NCBI GenBank assembly: GCA_009746045.1
Contig: RPFO01000310.1
Span: 4,243,281-4,290,780 of the forward strand
DNA: 47,500 nt
Source: Mesostigma viride
Taxonomy: Eukaryota; Streptophyta; Mesostigmatophyceae; Mesostigmatales; Mesostigmataceae
Direction of reading: 5' to 3'
Shown here piece by piece: positions 1 to 12,600 of the stretch (position 1 is the first letter of the stretch; each line of letters begins with the position of its first letter). Position numbers and translations under genes: made by a program. The notes under the pieces are model-generated. The model made no database searches, had not been told where the DNA came from, and saw nothing but the letters and a program-made list of their open reading frames with translations.

Positions 1-946
1 TCCCTCCCTCCCTCCTCCCTCCCTCCTCCCTTCCTCCCTCCCTCCCTCCCTGCCCTCCCTCCCTCCATCCTTACCCTCCCTCCCTCCCTCCCATCCCCAT
101 CCCTCTTACGGTTACGCTTACGCTTACAGGTTAACGCTTACGGTTTACGCTTTCGCTTAACGGTTAACGCTTACGCTTACGCTTACGCTTACGACTTACG
201 CTATACGCTTACGCTTACGCTTACGCTTAACGTTACGCTTACGCTTACGCTTACGCTTACGGCTTTCACGCTTACGCTTACGCCCTCTTCCCTACGGTTA
301 CGCTACGCTTACTGGTTTATGCTTACGGCTTAGGTTTACGCCTTCGCTTACGCTTAGGCTTACGCTCTACGCTTACGCCCTCCCCTCTTCCTCTCCCCTC
401 TCCCCCTCTCCGTCTCCGCCCTCCCCTCTTCCCTTCTCCCTCTCCGCTTACGCTCCACTCCCTCTCCCTTCTCCCCTCTCCTCTCCCGTCTCCCTCTCCC
501 CGCCCCTCTCCCTCTCCCTCTCCCTCTCCGCTTTACGCCTCCCTCTCCCTCTCCCTTCTCCCTCTCCCTCTCACCTCTCCCCTCCCCTCCCCTCTCCCCT
601 CCCCTCTCCCTCTCCGCCCCTCTCCCCTCTCCCTCTCCCTCCCTCTCCCTCTCCCTCCCTTCTCCCTCTTCCGCTCTCCCTCTCCCTCTCCGCTCTCCTC
701 CCTCTCCCTCTCCCCTCCTCCCTCTACCCTCTCCTCTCCCTCATCCCTCTCTCCCCTCTCCCTCTCCCTTTCCCTTCCCTCTCCTCCTCCCTCTCCCTCT
801 CCCTCTCCCCTCTCTCCCTCTCCCTCTCCTCTCCCTCTCCCTCCTCTCCCTATCTCCTCCCTTCCCTCTCCTCCCTCTCTCCCTCCACTTCCCTCCCATC
901 CCACTCGCCTCCCTCTCCTCCCTCCTCCGCTCTCCTCTTCCTCTCA

Positions 947-978
<32 letters not shown>

Positions 979-1316
979 TTCTCTCTTCTCTCTCTTCCTC
1001 TCTCTCTCTCTCTCTAATATCCTCTCTCTCTCCTACTCCTTCTCTCCTCTCCTCCCTCACTTCCTTCTTCTCTTCCTCTCTCTCTCTCCCCCTCTCTCTC
1101 TCTCCCCTTCCACTCTCCCTCCTCTTCCTTCTCCCTCTCCCTCTCCCTCTCCCTCTCCCTTCCCCTCGACCTCTCCGCTCTCCTTCTTTCTCCTTCTTCC
1201 CTCTACGCTCTCCCTCCCTCACCTCCTTCCCTACCCCCCTCCCTCAGCCCTCCCTTCCCCCCTCCTCCCTCCCTCCTCCTCTCCCTCCCTTTCCCTCCGC
1301 TCCTCTCTCCTTTCTT

Positions 1317-1375
<59 letters not shown>

Positions 1376-1418
1376 TCCTCTCTCTCTCTCCTCTCTCTCT
1401 CTCTTTATATATTCTCTC

Positions 1419-1453
<35 letters not shown>

Positions 1454-1454
1454 T

Positions 1455-1543
<89 letters not shown>

Positions 1544-2130
1544 CTCTCTCCCCTCTCTCCTCTCTCCCTCTCTCTCTCTCTCCCTCTCTCTCTCCCTCTC
1601 TCTCTCTCCCTCTTACCCCCCCCCCCCCTCCACCCCCCCCTCCCTTTTACAAACACCATTAATTCTGCCAACGGTCACTTCTTCTTGACTCCTCCCTCCC
1701 CTCCCTCCCCTCCCTCCCTCCCTCCCTCCCTCCCTCCTCCCTCCCTCCCTCCCCTCCCTCCCTCTCCCCCTCCCTCCCTCCCTCCCTCCCTCCCTTCCCT
1801 CCCTCCCTCCCTCCCTCCCTCCCTCCCTCCCCTCCCTCCCTCCCTCCCTCCCTCCCTCCCTCCCTCCTCTCCCTCTCCCTCCCTCCTCCCTCCTCCCTCC
1901 CTCCCTCCCTCCCTCCCTCCCTCCCTCCCTCCCTCCCTCCTCCCTCCCTCCCTCCCTCCCTCCCTCCCTCCTCCCTCCCTCCCTCCCTCCCTCCCTCCCT
2001 CCTCCCTCCCTCCCTCCTCCCTCCCTCCCTCCTCCCTCCCTCCCTCCCTCCCTCCCTCCCTCCCTCCCTCCCTCCCTCCCTCCCTCCCTCCCTCCCTCCC
2101 TCCCTCCCTCCCTCCCCCCCTCCCTCATTC
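1..2130. repeat. Pyrimidine-rich low-complexity tract, (CCCT)n and (CT)n
   Basis: The plus strand is almost pure C and T: CCCT/CCCTC blocks at 1-110, 375-950 and 1685-2125, and CT dinucleotide runs at about 940-1615. The only non-pyrimidine parts are a TTACGC-repeat block (110-375) and a short unique stretch (1648-1690). Open frames across it are proline/serine or glycine/arginine repeats forced by composition, not genes. Such tracts can form triplex or i-motif structures, but nothing here shows a function. Confidence 0.95.
110..375 (+). repeat. Degenerate TTACGC hexamer repeats
   Basis: About 265 bp made largely of TTACGC / CTTACG hexamers with scattered variants such as GGTTTACGC, TTAACG and TTTCGC. 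It sits inside the pyrimidine tract. The unit differs from the common plant and algal telomere units (TTTAGGG, TTTTAGGG), so it is recorded as a degenerate satellite, not a telomere. Confidence 0.85.
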
Positions 2131-3586
2131 ATACACCCGTTCATTCATGCATGCAGCCGCTCATCATTAACACGCCTCCGTTGGGAAACTCACGGGGTAT
2201 GAACTATGAAACGGGCGGTAAGAAGGGAAGAAGGAGCCGCCTCCCCAACATGCCGCCCGGCAAAGGCAGCGATGGGCCGTCCAGGAGGGAAACACTGCGC
2301 TTTGCCTTGTACGCCGGGGTGCGCAGGCTACGTGCCGGCACTGTCGCGTGTAAATTTGCCTGCCCGCCCCAGTCCTTCTCGGAACGCCTCCCCAGAGCAT
2401 GCCGTCATGGTAAGAGCTCTTTTCGCCCGTCGCCGGAAGCTTAAACCACAAGAATACGCCGGTTAATGACCAGAAAATGGGGGTTGTCGACGTTATAAAC
2501 CAGTAGCTGTGGTTTTTCCCGCACCCCGAGCACACTCCGGACGGGGCCAGCAAGCCCCGCCCGCAGGATAAACACCGGGCGATGTTGCTGCGCCCAAGGG
2601 AAGTCATATAGCTGCAAGAAAAGATGTAAAAGCGATTAAAAGCACGACATGCAGTGTTGCCCCTGTCAGAGCTCCTATAATTCTCACTTTTTCGCGGAAG
2701 GGGCGTAAAAATCGGAAACGCAAAATTAAGGGAAATCCATCGCTGGGTTTCTTTGAAATGATGTTATAGGAACTGGTAGAATGTGTTCATGACAGCCGAG
2801 AGCATGTTTTTCCTGTCTGTGTTTTACCTTGCACACACACGGGTCGGGCCGGTTGGTGTGCAAAACGCCCGCCTGCTGCCCACGTGCCCTCGCTGCAGAA
2901 AAAAAAGAAACTGTTTTTCAGGTTTTTTAATGTACGATACTTTTCCTTATGTAATCAGCGTCCGAACAAGCGAAATAACGTCCAAAATGGTTGCGTAATC
3001 AGCTCGCAATAAAGTTTCGCGTCACCATAGCCGTGCACACGTACCGAATTTCAGTCAACATTGCACGCGCGCACCGAATTTCGTCAACTTTCGCGCGGGA
3101 ATTACCGGGGCGTGCAAGGCGCGGCGCCGGACTGATGTGATGCCGGTTTCCAGGGTTTTCACATGAAAGTTGGGTGAGAAACTGGAAAAATCTACGTTTC
3201 CTTTGCCCCAGTACCTCAACAAACTCGTAGAAACCTAATTATCAACCTTTGAACGCATTGATCATCATGGTCGTGCCACCCAACAGCCACTGAAATTCGC
3301 GCGAAAACTGGCGAGATCTACCTGCCGCCATCGCCGTCGTCGTCACCTTAGTCCCCTGAAAATGCCTGACTTCAGTGGTACATGAAGTGAGACAACTATG
3401 CCTGGACGCATGGCGATCCAACGCCGTGGAACGACTAGGGTAAATGTCTGATGTTTGCTTGCAGCTGTCACAAAAAAAATCCAAAAAATACCAGAATTTT
3501 TTCTTGAATTCTACAGGATGTAAGGAGTCCGTCCACCCAGTTTCAGACTGAAAATCTCGTATCTGCTGTGTCTGCCACGTGTCAGA
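2131..3586. other. Intergenic, no gene recognised
   Basis: Unique sequence without a convincing coding exon. Several frames of 70-146 codons are open, but none shows a known domain, consistent codon use or splice sites that extend it. The 3' untranslated region of the minus-strand oxidase gene should enter this stretch from the right. Confidence 0.5.
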
Positions 3587-3590
3587 TTAC

Positions 3591-3639
3591 AACGCGATAC
3601 ATCGCGTTCTAACCCTACAACGCGATACATCGCGTTGTA
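3591..3639. promoter_or_regulatory. Two perfect palindromes after the oxidase stop codon
   Basis: 3591-3608 is a perfect palindrome-type hairpin, AACGCGAT-AC-ATCGCGTT. 3616-3639 repeats it with a longer stem (TACAACGCGAT and its complement). They lie 44-92 bases past the minus-strand multicopper oxidase stop, so the transcript would carry two strong stem-loops early in its 3' UTR. A role in 3'-end formation or mRNA stability is inference only. Confidence 0.6.
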
Positions 3640-3682
3640 AAAAAAAACGGGTTAAATTTCACCACCAGGCCATTCAATCCCT

Positions 3683-6450
3683 CTAATTTGCCCGCAGCTC
3701 CACATCCAGAGCATACGTCCAAGCCTCGCTGTAAGCTTCGATCACATCTTCAAGTTTCACGTTAACGAGCGCATCACCTTCAATCATCTTTGCCTCGGCC
3801 CTCAGAACCTTTTTCACCACCGTTGCATCGTTCTGATATGCCGGCATCCTGGCGATGCTGTGAGCAATATCCAGCTGCGCCGCCGCGGCCTTCCGAGCTT
3901 GCGCGATCAGCGAAAGTGCGATGTTCCTGATCATGGTGTATGAATCAGATTCACGGTCCAGGTCACCGAGCAGATCGTCCAGCTCCTCTAGCGCATCATT
4001 GAGAGCATCCAAAGCGCGACCACCTGCAAGTGAGTGGATGCGCCTCGCCAACAGTGTTACAAACGGCGTTTTCAAGCCTCGAAACAAACACATGTCAGCT
4101 CTGTGGCTAGCCAGGCAAGAGAGCATTTCAGATGCAAATAAGGGAGGGGGGGGGGGAAGGGGGCCTGGGATTTTACTGGCATTTCTTATGCTTGTCAATT
4201 AACTTTTCGTGTGCACAGCTGCATCCTTGTAAAACAAGGGAAATTTCGACCAAGCTTTACATTCACACACTGCCGTGGAAATGAGTGTTAAAAACAAGAG
4301 ACTTATTACCACTTTGGCTTGAAGACCATTTGAACACTGCCGGATTTTTACTGAGCGGATTCTGATGGAGTAAGGCCAGAAAGCTCAGACCATTCTGCAA
4401 GCATCAGGTACCAGGGCTACACAAGTATTATTATCAAGGATGTCGAGGATATCAAGGATGTCAAGGATGTCAAGGATGTCAAGGATGTCAAGGACGTCAA
4501 GGACGTCAAGGACGTCAAGGACGTCAAGGACGTCAAGGACGTCAAGGACGTCAAGGACGTCAAGGACGTCAAGGACGTCAAGGACGTCAAGGACGTCAAG
4601 GACGTCAAGGACGTCAAGGACGTCAAGGACGTCAAGGACGTCAAGGACGTCAAGGACGTCAAGGACGTCAAGGACGTCAAGGACGTCAAGGACGTCAAGG
4701 ACGTCAAGGACGTCAAGGACGTCAAGGACGTCAAGGACGTCAAGGACGTCAAGGACGTCAAGGACGTCAAGGACGTCAAGGACGTCAAGGACGTCAAGGA
4801 CGTCAAGGACGTCAAGGACGTCAAGGACGTCAAGGACGTCAAGGACGTCAAGGACGTCAAGGACGTCAAGGATGTCAAGGATGTCAAGGATGTCAAGGAT
4901 GTCAAGGATGTCAAGGATGTCAAGGATGTCAAGGATGTCAAGGATGTCAAGGATGTCAAGGATGTCAAGGATGTCAAGGATGTCAAGGATGTCAAGGATG
5001 TCAAGGATGTCAAGGATGTCAAGGATGTCAAGGATGTCAAGGATGTCAAGGATGTCAAGGATGTCAAGGATGTCAAGGATATCAAGGATGTCAAGGATAT
5101 CAAGGATGTCAAGGATATCAAGGATATCAAGGATGTCAAGGATATCAAGGATATCAAGGATGGAAACAGCCATCTACATGAAGGGTGGCGCTCCTGCCAG
5201 GCAGCACATGTGGACACATCAGTTCAGCGTCGCACGAGAGCAAGCACAAGCGATCCATCGACAGCCATCAAAAGCGCACCTCTGTTAGTCACCACGCGTG
5301 GGTAGGCTCCAGGCAACCCTGGCGTGTACCAGCACTCAGTGCAGCTTGCCCGGTCCAGATCGCTGATGACCTCACGCAGAGTCGAAAGAATGCGGCTGTT
5401 GGTAACTTGGCGGGAAATCAACATGCCCTGCAGGTCGGTGGAGATCTGCTGGATGGCGTGCTTGCCTGCAGAAACCAACGCCGTGAACGAGAGACAGACC
5501 ATCGAAGAAGCGCAACAAAACCAGGGTCTTGAGAAGCCTCAAGGGAAAGAAGAGCCTTGGACTGCCTGCTTGCCCACCCCCAGTTTCAAGAAGTCAAGAG
5601 CGGTTATAGATGATGCATCATGTCCCACGCATCCGCTGGTCCCCAACCTAGCAGGCTCTCAGGAGTGCCCTCAGGCCGCTGACGACAACATGAGTGGACG
5701 TCACAGCCTATTGATGTGGCCTTGTTAATGGAGCCATGACTTGTGACTCATCTTCCCGTGTTGCACACATTCTCCGTATCGCTGTTACACAGATAGCCAG
5801 CCCCGAACGCCCATGCACGCACATAGGCGATTAGAGTTGAACCACGGCAGCAGTGTCCTGGGCACATGCTTGCCTGCCTACTTGCCCCAGCCATGAGACA
5901 TCAACTGGAACACGGAGATGAGCCCCCTCACAACAGAAACGAGCACCTCAACGTTCTCCTCAAAAGGCAAAACCTACATTCAATCAGACAAGCATGCCTT
6001 GGATTAGCACCTACTGAGTGAAAGCTCACCGAGCGTTTGCCGAAAATTCACCTCCCATGGGTCCCCATCAGCATCCCGTTGGTCTGCCGAAACATCCAAC
6101 CAACCGACAGATCTGCAAGAGTGTCTCACCTGACTTGCCCGGGTCGTGCATGTCGAAATCGTTCAGGGTCGCCTGCACCACCGTGCTCATGGTGACGTCC
6201 TCCCCGCACAGGAACATGTCGGCGGGCGGCTCCGGGATCCTCTCCGGCGCCACCACGAACACCGTCCCCATCCTGCCACCATCCAGCAGCCACCAGGCGG
6301 GAGGCAAGGCACACAGTGACAGGTCAAGAAGCAGGTGGGAGTGGGAGTGGGAGTGGGAGTGGGAGTAAGAGTGGGAGTGGTGGTGGTGGTGGTGGTAGTA
6401 GTCGTAGTAGTCGTGGTAGTCGTAGTAGTCGTAGTCGTAGTCGTAGTCGT

Positions 6451-6482
<32 letters not shown>

Positions 6483-6541
6483 TAGTAGTAGTCGTGGTGG
6501 TGGTGGTGGTGGTGGTAGTAGTGGTAGTATTAGTGGTAGTG

Positions 6542-6635
<94 letters not shown>

Positions 6636-9600
6636 GAGGAATAGGAGGGGGAGGAGGGGGAGGACGGGCGGAGGGGGCGGAGCGGGCGGCGACAGAGAGA
6701 GCAACTGGTGACTGATCACCGCAGACTCAGAATCGAGACAACTGTGTGGCAAGGTACCCAACTGCGAGGGAAAATCACACGGAACGATGAAAGCTGCGGG
6801 CAAGTGTTATGATTATCAGCATCAGGGACTCAGAAGGCATTTTGACAAGTTAATACACGACACCACTTCAGACAGAGGCCCTATTGTATGCCACAGTACA
6901 ACACCCAAGGAAAGCACCACTAAAGCTGGCCTTAGTAACAAATATAACAAAGAAAACAATGAGCCACAGCGACGAAACACTGCGACCTAACGGCAACAAG
7001 TAAGACAGACGTACGCAAGACGTAAGCTACGCGCATGAACAGGAGTGTGCTTACCCCATCATCAGGTGCGGCTCGATGTGGCAGTGGAAGGCCCAAGCAC
7101 CCGGGTTGTTGGCCACAAAGCGGACGGCAGTCCACCCACGAGGGAGCATGCCTGTCAGTCCGGAGAAGGGGGCAGGACGTGCAGATTGCATGAAGTCAGT
7201 GATGCGCCGTTCTTGACAGGAAAACATTGAACGTACCAGTAGGGCCACACAGGTAGGTAGATTGACACATAAGTAGGTAGATAGGTAGATAGCCAGGCTG
7301 GCCGGCCATCCGGGATGCCCATCGTTCAGCAGCCCGGCAGGCGGGCGGGCAGGCAATAGATAATCAGAAACGGAGGCAATAACAGAGGGCCAATGGTGGT
7401 GAGACGCGCCCGATGCCAATTATTCCACCGGGAATGCATCAGGGACAAGAAGTGCTCTCACTGATTTGTTATCAGAGGCCTCAAAGGGTATTTTCAGCAT
7501 CTGGCCACTGCTGCTCCTCACAGAGACTGAATCTGTCCTCCCCTATATCAACCAAGTAATGAGCCCGTTCCTGCTATGCGCAAGGTTGCAGCTAGACCCA
7601 TCCGTCTCTCCTGCACACCAAACCACACACACACACACACACACATACACACATGGTCATGCCAGAACCATCCATACGATGACCGTAGTAACTACTGGCT
7701 ACGGAGCCCCCATCAACTCACTCACACACACCATCGCCGACCTGAATGTGGCATGCCGGAGCCGACCGAGCAACCTTAAGCCCATGAGGGCTTCACATCC
7801 ACCGAAAGGAACAGGTTCAACTCTCTCCCTCCCCACACTACTTTTCTCTAATGTCAAGCGCTTGACAGTGCCGTACCTGCCTCATGATACCGTGGAGGAA
7901 CGCGCTGAGCCGTGATTTGCTATCCATGTGAGGGCACCTCCGTTTGCTGGCAATCCACTCAAGGGGCACCAAAGCGAAAGACAGCAAATGGCCCCCATCC
8001 CGCACCGCACACGAGGCCAGGTGGTGCTCCGTGCTGCCCAGCTGGAGGCATGTTGGACACTACGTGGATATAATTGGGCAATCACTGCGGGATTCACAGA
8101 GTTACTTACTGAAGGTGTCCTGGAGGGGGGGGTCCACCGTGTTGAACGTCGCGTCATCCACCGACGGATTGTAGTTGCCCTGACCATAGGCCATGATGTA
8201 CATGTGGTGGCCGTGCAGGTGCCACTGCAGGGTGCCATGACAGGGAGGTGTGCCATGGAGCACCACGTGCATGAAGACACAGCTAATTGTCGTTGATTTA
8301 GATTCATGACTTACAATCCTGGGTCAATTAGCACACCGGTACAGGAAACGTACATGCAATCTTTGAAACAATACATATTTAAGCCTAGAACAGCATTAAA
8401 AAAACACGAGCACAGCAAAAAAGACTAGGATGGCAAAAGAAGAGCATTCGAACAAGGAACCGAGCAGGCACGAACTTTTGACCCAGATGTTTGCCCCTCA
8501 AAACCTCAAAAACGCATTGGAAACTATCCACTAAACAACAGAAGACATGGGGGGCATACGCTTTCATGAACTCTCAAAACACCCAGCACACTGGTGTCAG
8601 CTACCTCATCTTCCCATTAGTACCAAGAAATTTGACATGGGAGATGCTAACTGAGTGGGTCCTGCTTGATGAGGCAAAGGGCGCTGCTTGGTGCCACACT
8701 TCACGGCTCGCGGCGCCACACTTCGCGGATATAAAAACATATACAATATGAATCCTTGAATATACCAAATGCTCTTGCTTGCCCATAATTAGCAAAGACA
8801 TAGATATATGTTCTAGAATCGGTAAGCACGCTGGCGTCGTTGTGTAGAGGATTCCGAACCACGTACCGGGTGCTGCTCGGCTGCCCCGTTGAGCGCAAGC
8901 GTGTTCTGGATGACAAGCTCCACCACGTCGCCGTAGTTGAGGGTGGTGGTCGACGGACCCATGAGGCCATTACTGATGGTGGCAACCAGGAAGCAAGCAG
9001 CACGCATAGGTAAGGATGAGGGGCATAGCAGGCAAAACATGAGCTTGTCACATTTTTACCTAATTTGGGACTACCCTACATGGGAACAACTGGGCTCCAC
9101 AGGAAACTCCCTTTTTTTTTCATGTAAGACAGCAAGAGATCAGGCCAAGGAGCAGTGAGGGCAACAGAGGGCTTCAGCAAGGAACAGCATTGGCACCCGT
9201 GCGCTAAGAGACACTTAGGAAAGGCAATGCATCAAGCAGCTAGGCAGAAATCCATTGGGCAGATGCATCTATCTGCTCGAAGACAGGAAAATGCCTGTCT
9301 TCTTATGCAAACATGTATTAGCGTGCCATCCCCCCCCCACGAGTGACTAGGCATGTCCATCGAGGTACTTGGGCCCGCGGATATAAATAGAAATACTGAA
9401 GAACACACTCCACCCGCTCCAAGCCTTGCGTAGTCATATCTTAGCAAAAATAAAAGGAAAAAAGCACGTCAGTGCGTAGCAACACTTCATGTCCGTAAAT
9501 GTCTCAACTGGACAGAATGAGGATTTCGGTACTGCCTTGAAGGGTCAAAAGTCTTAGTTGCACATTTATACTTGAACCCTTAAGCTCAAGAAGACAACCT

Positions 9601-12600
9601 GAAGCCGCCCAACATCCCTTCTCTTGGGCAGCCCTCCCGAATTTCCGCAACCGCCTCCCAAAGCAAATAACAGTTGCGAGCAACAGTGTCTTACATGGAA
9701 ACGCCCTCTGCTGTCTGCAACAGCTGGAAGTCCCACACGCCGGGCGGCGTTGTGGAGAAGATGCTCGTTTCAGACACCTTGTCGAAGTAGTGCTGGTGCA
9801 GGTAGGGGGTCGCTGCAACGTATGGCCCCATCGGGCAGAATCACGGAGACAGCAACCACATGAACGAGCAAAGAAAAACAAACACACATGCAGTCCACGG
9901 GCAGGCCGGTGTGAGAAACTTGGATCTAGATTTACTAAGATGGCTACCACATCCATATTTCATGGCTCATGCCCAGTTCACGGCTAATGGTCCAAGTGTT
10001 TGATGCAGGCTTCTTCAGCAGTAACGCAAGCTGTGACGGCATAACTAAATCAAGAAGACACACCTTGATGCCAGCAAGCACCTCTCTGCAGTGACAAAAG
10101 CATACCCAAGTCAACATTAGCCCATCGAAAAACAATGGCAATATGATTGCTCTCAGCCCATCTTAAGACCATTGGAGGCACCCATGTCACCACCCACCAT
10201 TAGACTGGCAATCCTGCTGAGGTCACACAGCGTACAACAGGGACGGTGGTGTCCATCATGCATCTGTACCTACCCACACCACTCAGTACGTTCCAAGCCA
10301 CACAGCGTCGAAATAATTACCACACTAGCGATCTGCGATACTCGAAAAAAAGGCCGGATTCCTTACTCAGCTTACGCTTGCTCATGGGAGGAAAATGAAG
10401 CCATGTAAAAAACAAAAAGAAGCTTTTTTACAAAATGGTATCATCCCCACAAGCCTTCCTTATAAAGACACATGTTTAGCTTATATTCTTACCAGAGATC
10501 ATGTGGACTGCAACACTTGCAACAATGAAAATTGCAGAAATGAGCACATGTTGACTGGGCCGGCACATGCGGCTTCCTTGTGCGAGCGATAATTAGTTAA
10601 TTAGGAACATAACTCTGTTGGGAGTATATGTAGCACATAGCCCTGAGAAGGGGCGAGCGATAAGCGATCGCCTATTGAGCTTTGCTTACACAAGCTGATG
10701 GGAAGGGCGCATGTGCGCACTTGGGTGGCTTCAGTGAGGATGAACAACCCAAGAGTGTCACATACCGGGCATCATATCAGACACGTTGTTCAGGCCCCAG
10801 CGCAGGTACCCGTCCACGCGCATCTGGGTAGAGACGATGAAGATCTTCTTGGTGGGCGCTGGCACGCCCCCAGGGGGCCCATTGAGAGCCTTTGACAGGC
10901 GAGAGAACGCGTATGCCGAGGGCAAATCGTCCTGCAGGGGCAGCGGGGCTCCTCCAACAGGCTTGGCAGCGGATGGCAGCGCAGCGGGGGCGCCGTCGTA
11001 GTGAACGACGCCATAGGTTGGTGGCCCTGAAAGGACAGGCACGTGGATCCACTTGCAGAGGTCATGTCTGTCAGCTTTGGGGAGAAAACTTGATCCATCC
11101 CTCCCTATCATGAAAAGACCACTAATGTTTTGCATCGCTTCGCGATGGTTCGCGGATTGCATGTCAGGGTTCGGACGACACCCCTCGATCACACCAGCAC
11201 AAGGTGCAAACGCACACTCCCATGAGCAGGGTGCATACCAACGCTACCGGCATGGGAAGTACACATGCTAATAACTAGTATATGCTTTGTCACATGTCAT
11301 CTCCACTTAAGACGTCGAGCAGTCATGGAAACACGCGGCAAGACAATTTATGCGCGGAAAGGTAGTAACAGGCACGTCAGTTACTTGGAGCATCTGTAGG
11401 AGCTTGACCCTGTGCACGACCCTCCGAGACAAAAGACAGTCAAAGGATGCCATCGTGCTGAAAGGCCACGTCCTGCCCTCATCGTATCGAGGAACAAACG
11501 GACCTGAAGAGCGCAAGCGTGGATGCGTGGCGGCAGTCCCTACAAGTGAAGTCGAACCTCACTCACCAGGCCGGAAGCGCGTGATGACCGACACCCAGTA
11601 GTTGTCGACCAGCTGATTGGCCGTCAAGAGCAAGTCAAATCGCTGGCCACCGTTGATGTCCAAATAGTTCACCGCGTACGGCTTGACGGCGAAACCGTCC
11701 TGGGCCACCACCGTCAGCTGGTGGCCCGCGATCGCAAAGTTCATCATCACCAGGTTCCCCGCGTTGATGATGCGCAGGCGGTAGGTCCTGCCGGGGATTA
11801 CGTTCCACGTCTGGCAGACGCATGCAAGTGGACACAAGACAAGCAAGACCAGGACACCACCTCGATTACTGGCCAGTATGGATGTGCGGGTCGTGGACAG
11901 TGTGCCCAGGGTATCGCCTTTCACTCATTTTGTGTCAGGACGCCTTTCTCACAAGACGGCGAGGTTAGCGGCGGCAAAAATGCTGAAACTTGCCAGGAAC
12001 AGACCAAGTACGTGTGCGACCATAATGTCATATTTACGATGGCAGCGGAGTAAATTGGCGGCAGGCGCAATGTGCACATGCCATTGACATCAAGTCAGTG
12101 GGGGAATGGCTTGATGGATGGTTGATATGATTCTAGCGTGAAGCTTTCCCCAAGCCCACACGAACCATGCCTGTCCACACTGTCCCTGTGGTAATACCAT
12201 ACTACTACATGGGCAATGGTATTCATATGCTGGCAGCTCCTATGCGTGGGCATGCTCTCATGCTGCTAGCAAACCAGAAAGCTCAACGACAGCTACAAAA
12301 AAACATCTATGTAGTGCACATAAAACGAAATGAAGTATGAAATATGCTTCAATGTATGCTGTGTTCCTCCACCAGCAAACTACACACTTGCACGCGTTAG
12401 TTTGGCAGCACATGGGAAACCCAGTTTGCATAGGCTGCCTCAAGGTTGCGAGATCAAACCTTTCTGCTGAATCACAACAGGCCCATATAAATCCACAGTA
12501 AGACCAGGTACTGAACCAAGATTTAGAACCCTGAGCATGTATAGCATATTCCCCCGTAGTAGAATCAACCAATTTTCACCAGATCAAGGTTTGGCTGAAC

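Noticed and set aside
2151-2607. Overlapping ORFs of 86-146 codons on both strands
   Set aside because: No domain, no splice extension and no codon bias separating one strand from the other.
5224-5280. Oxidase ending at the in-frame stop at 5224
   Set aside because: Possible as an unspliced form, but the donor at 5279 and acceptor at 4024 match in phase and link two helical segments. Kept only as an alternative.
4385-5288. Long open frames (LDI/LDV, SLTS, MSR repeats) on both strands
   Set aside because: They are forced by the 9-bp repeat, whose period is a multiple of three and has no stop in most frames. The array lies in an intron.
7870-7919. An extra oxidase exon between exons 10 and 11
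   Set aside because: It has plausible acceptor and donor sites, but its phase would break the frame. Exon 10 joins exon 11 directly in phase and gives the expected sequence before the fourth copper motif.
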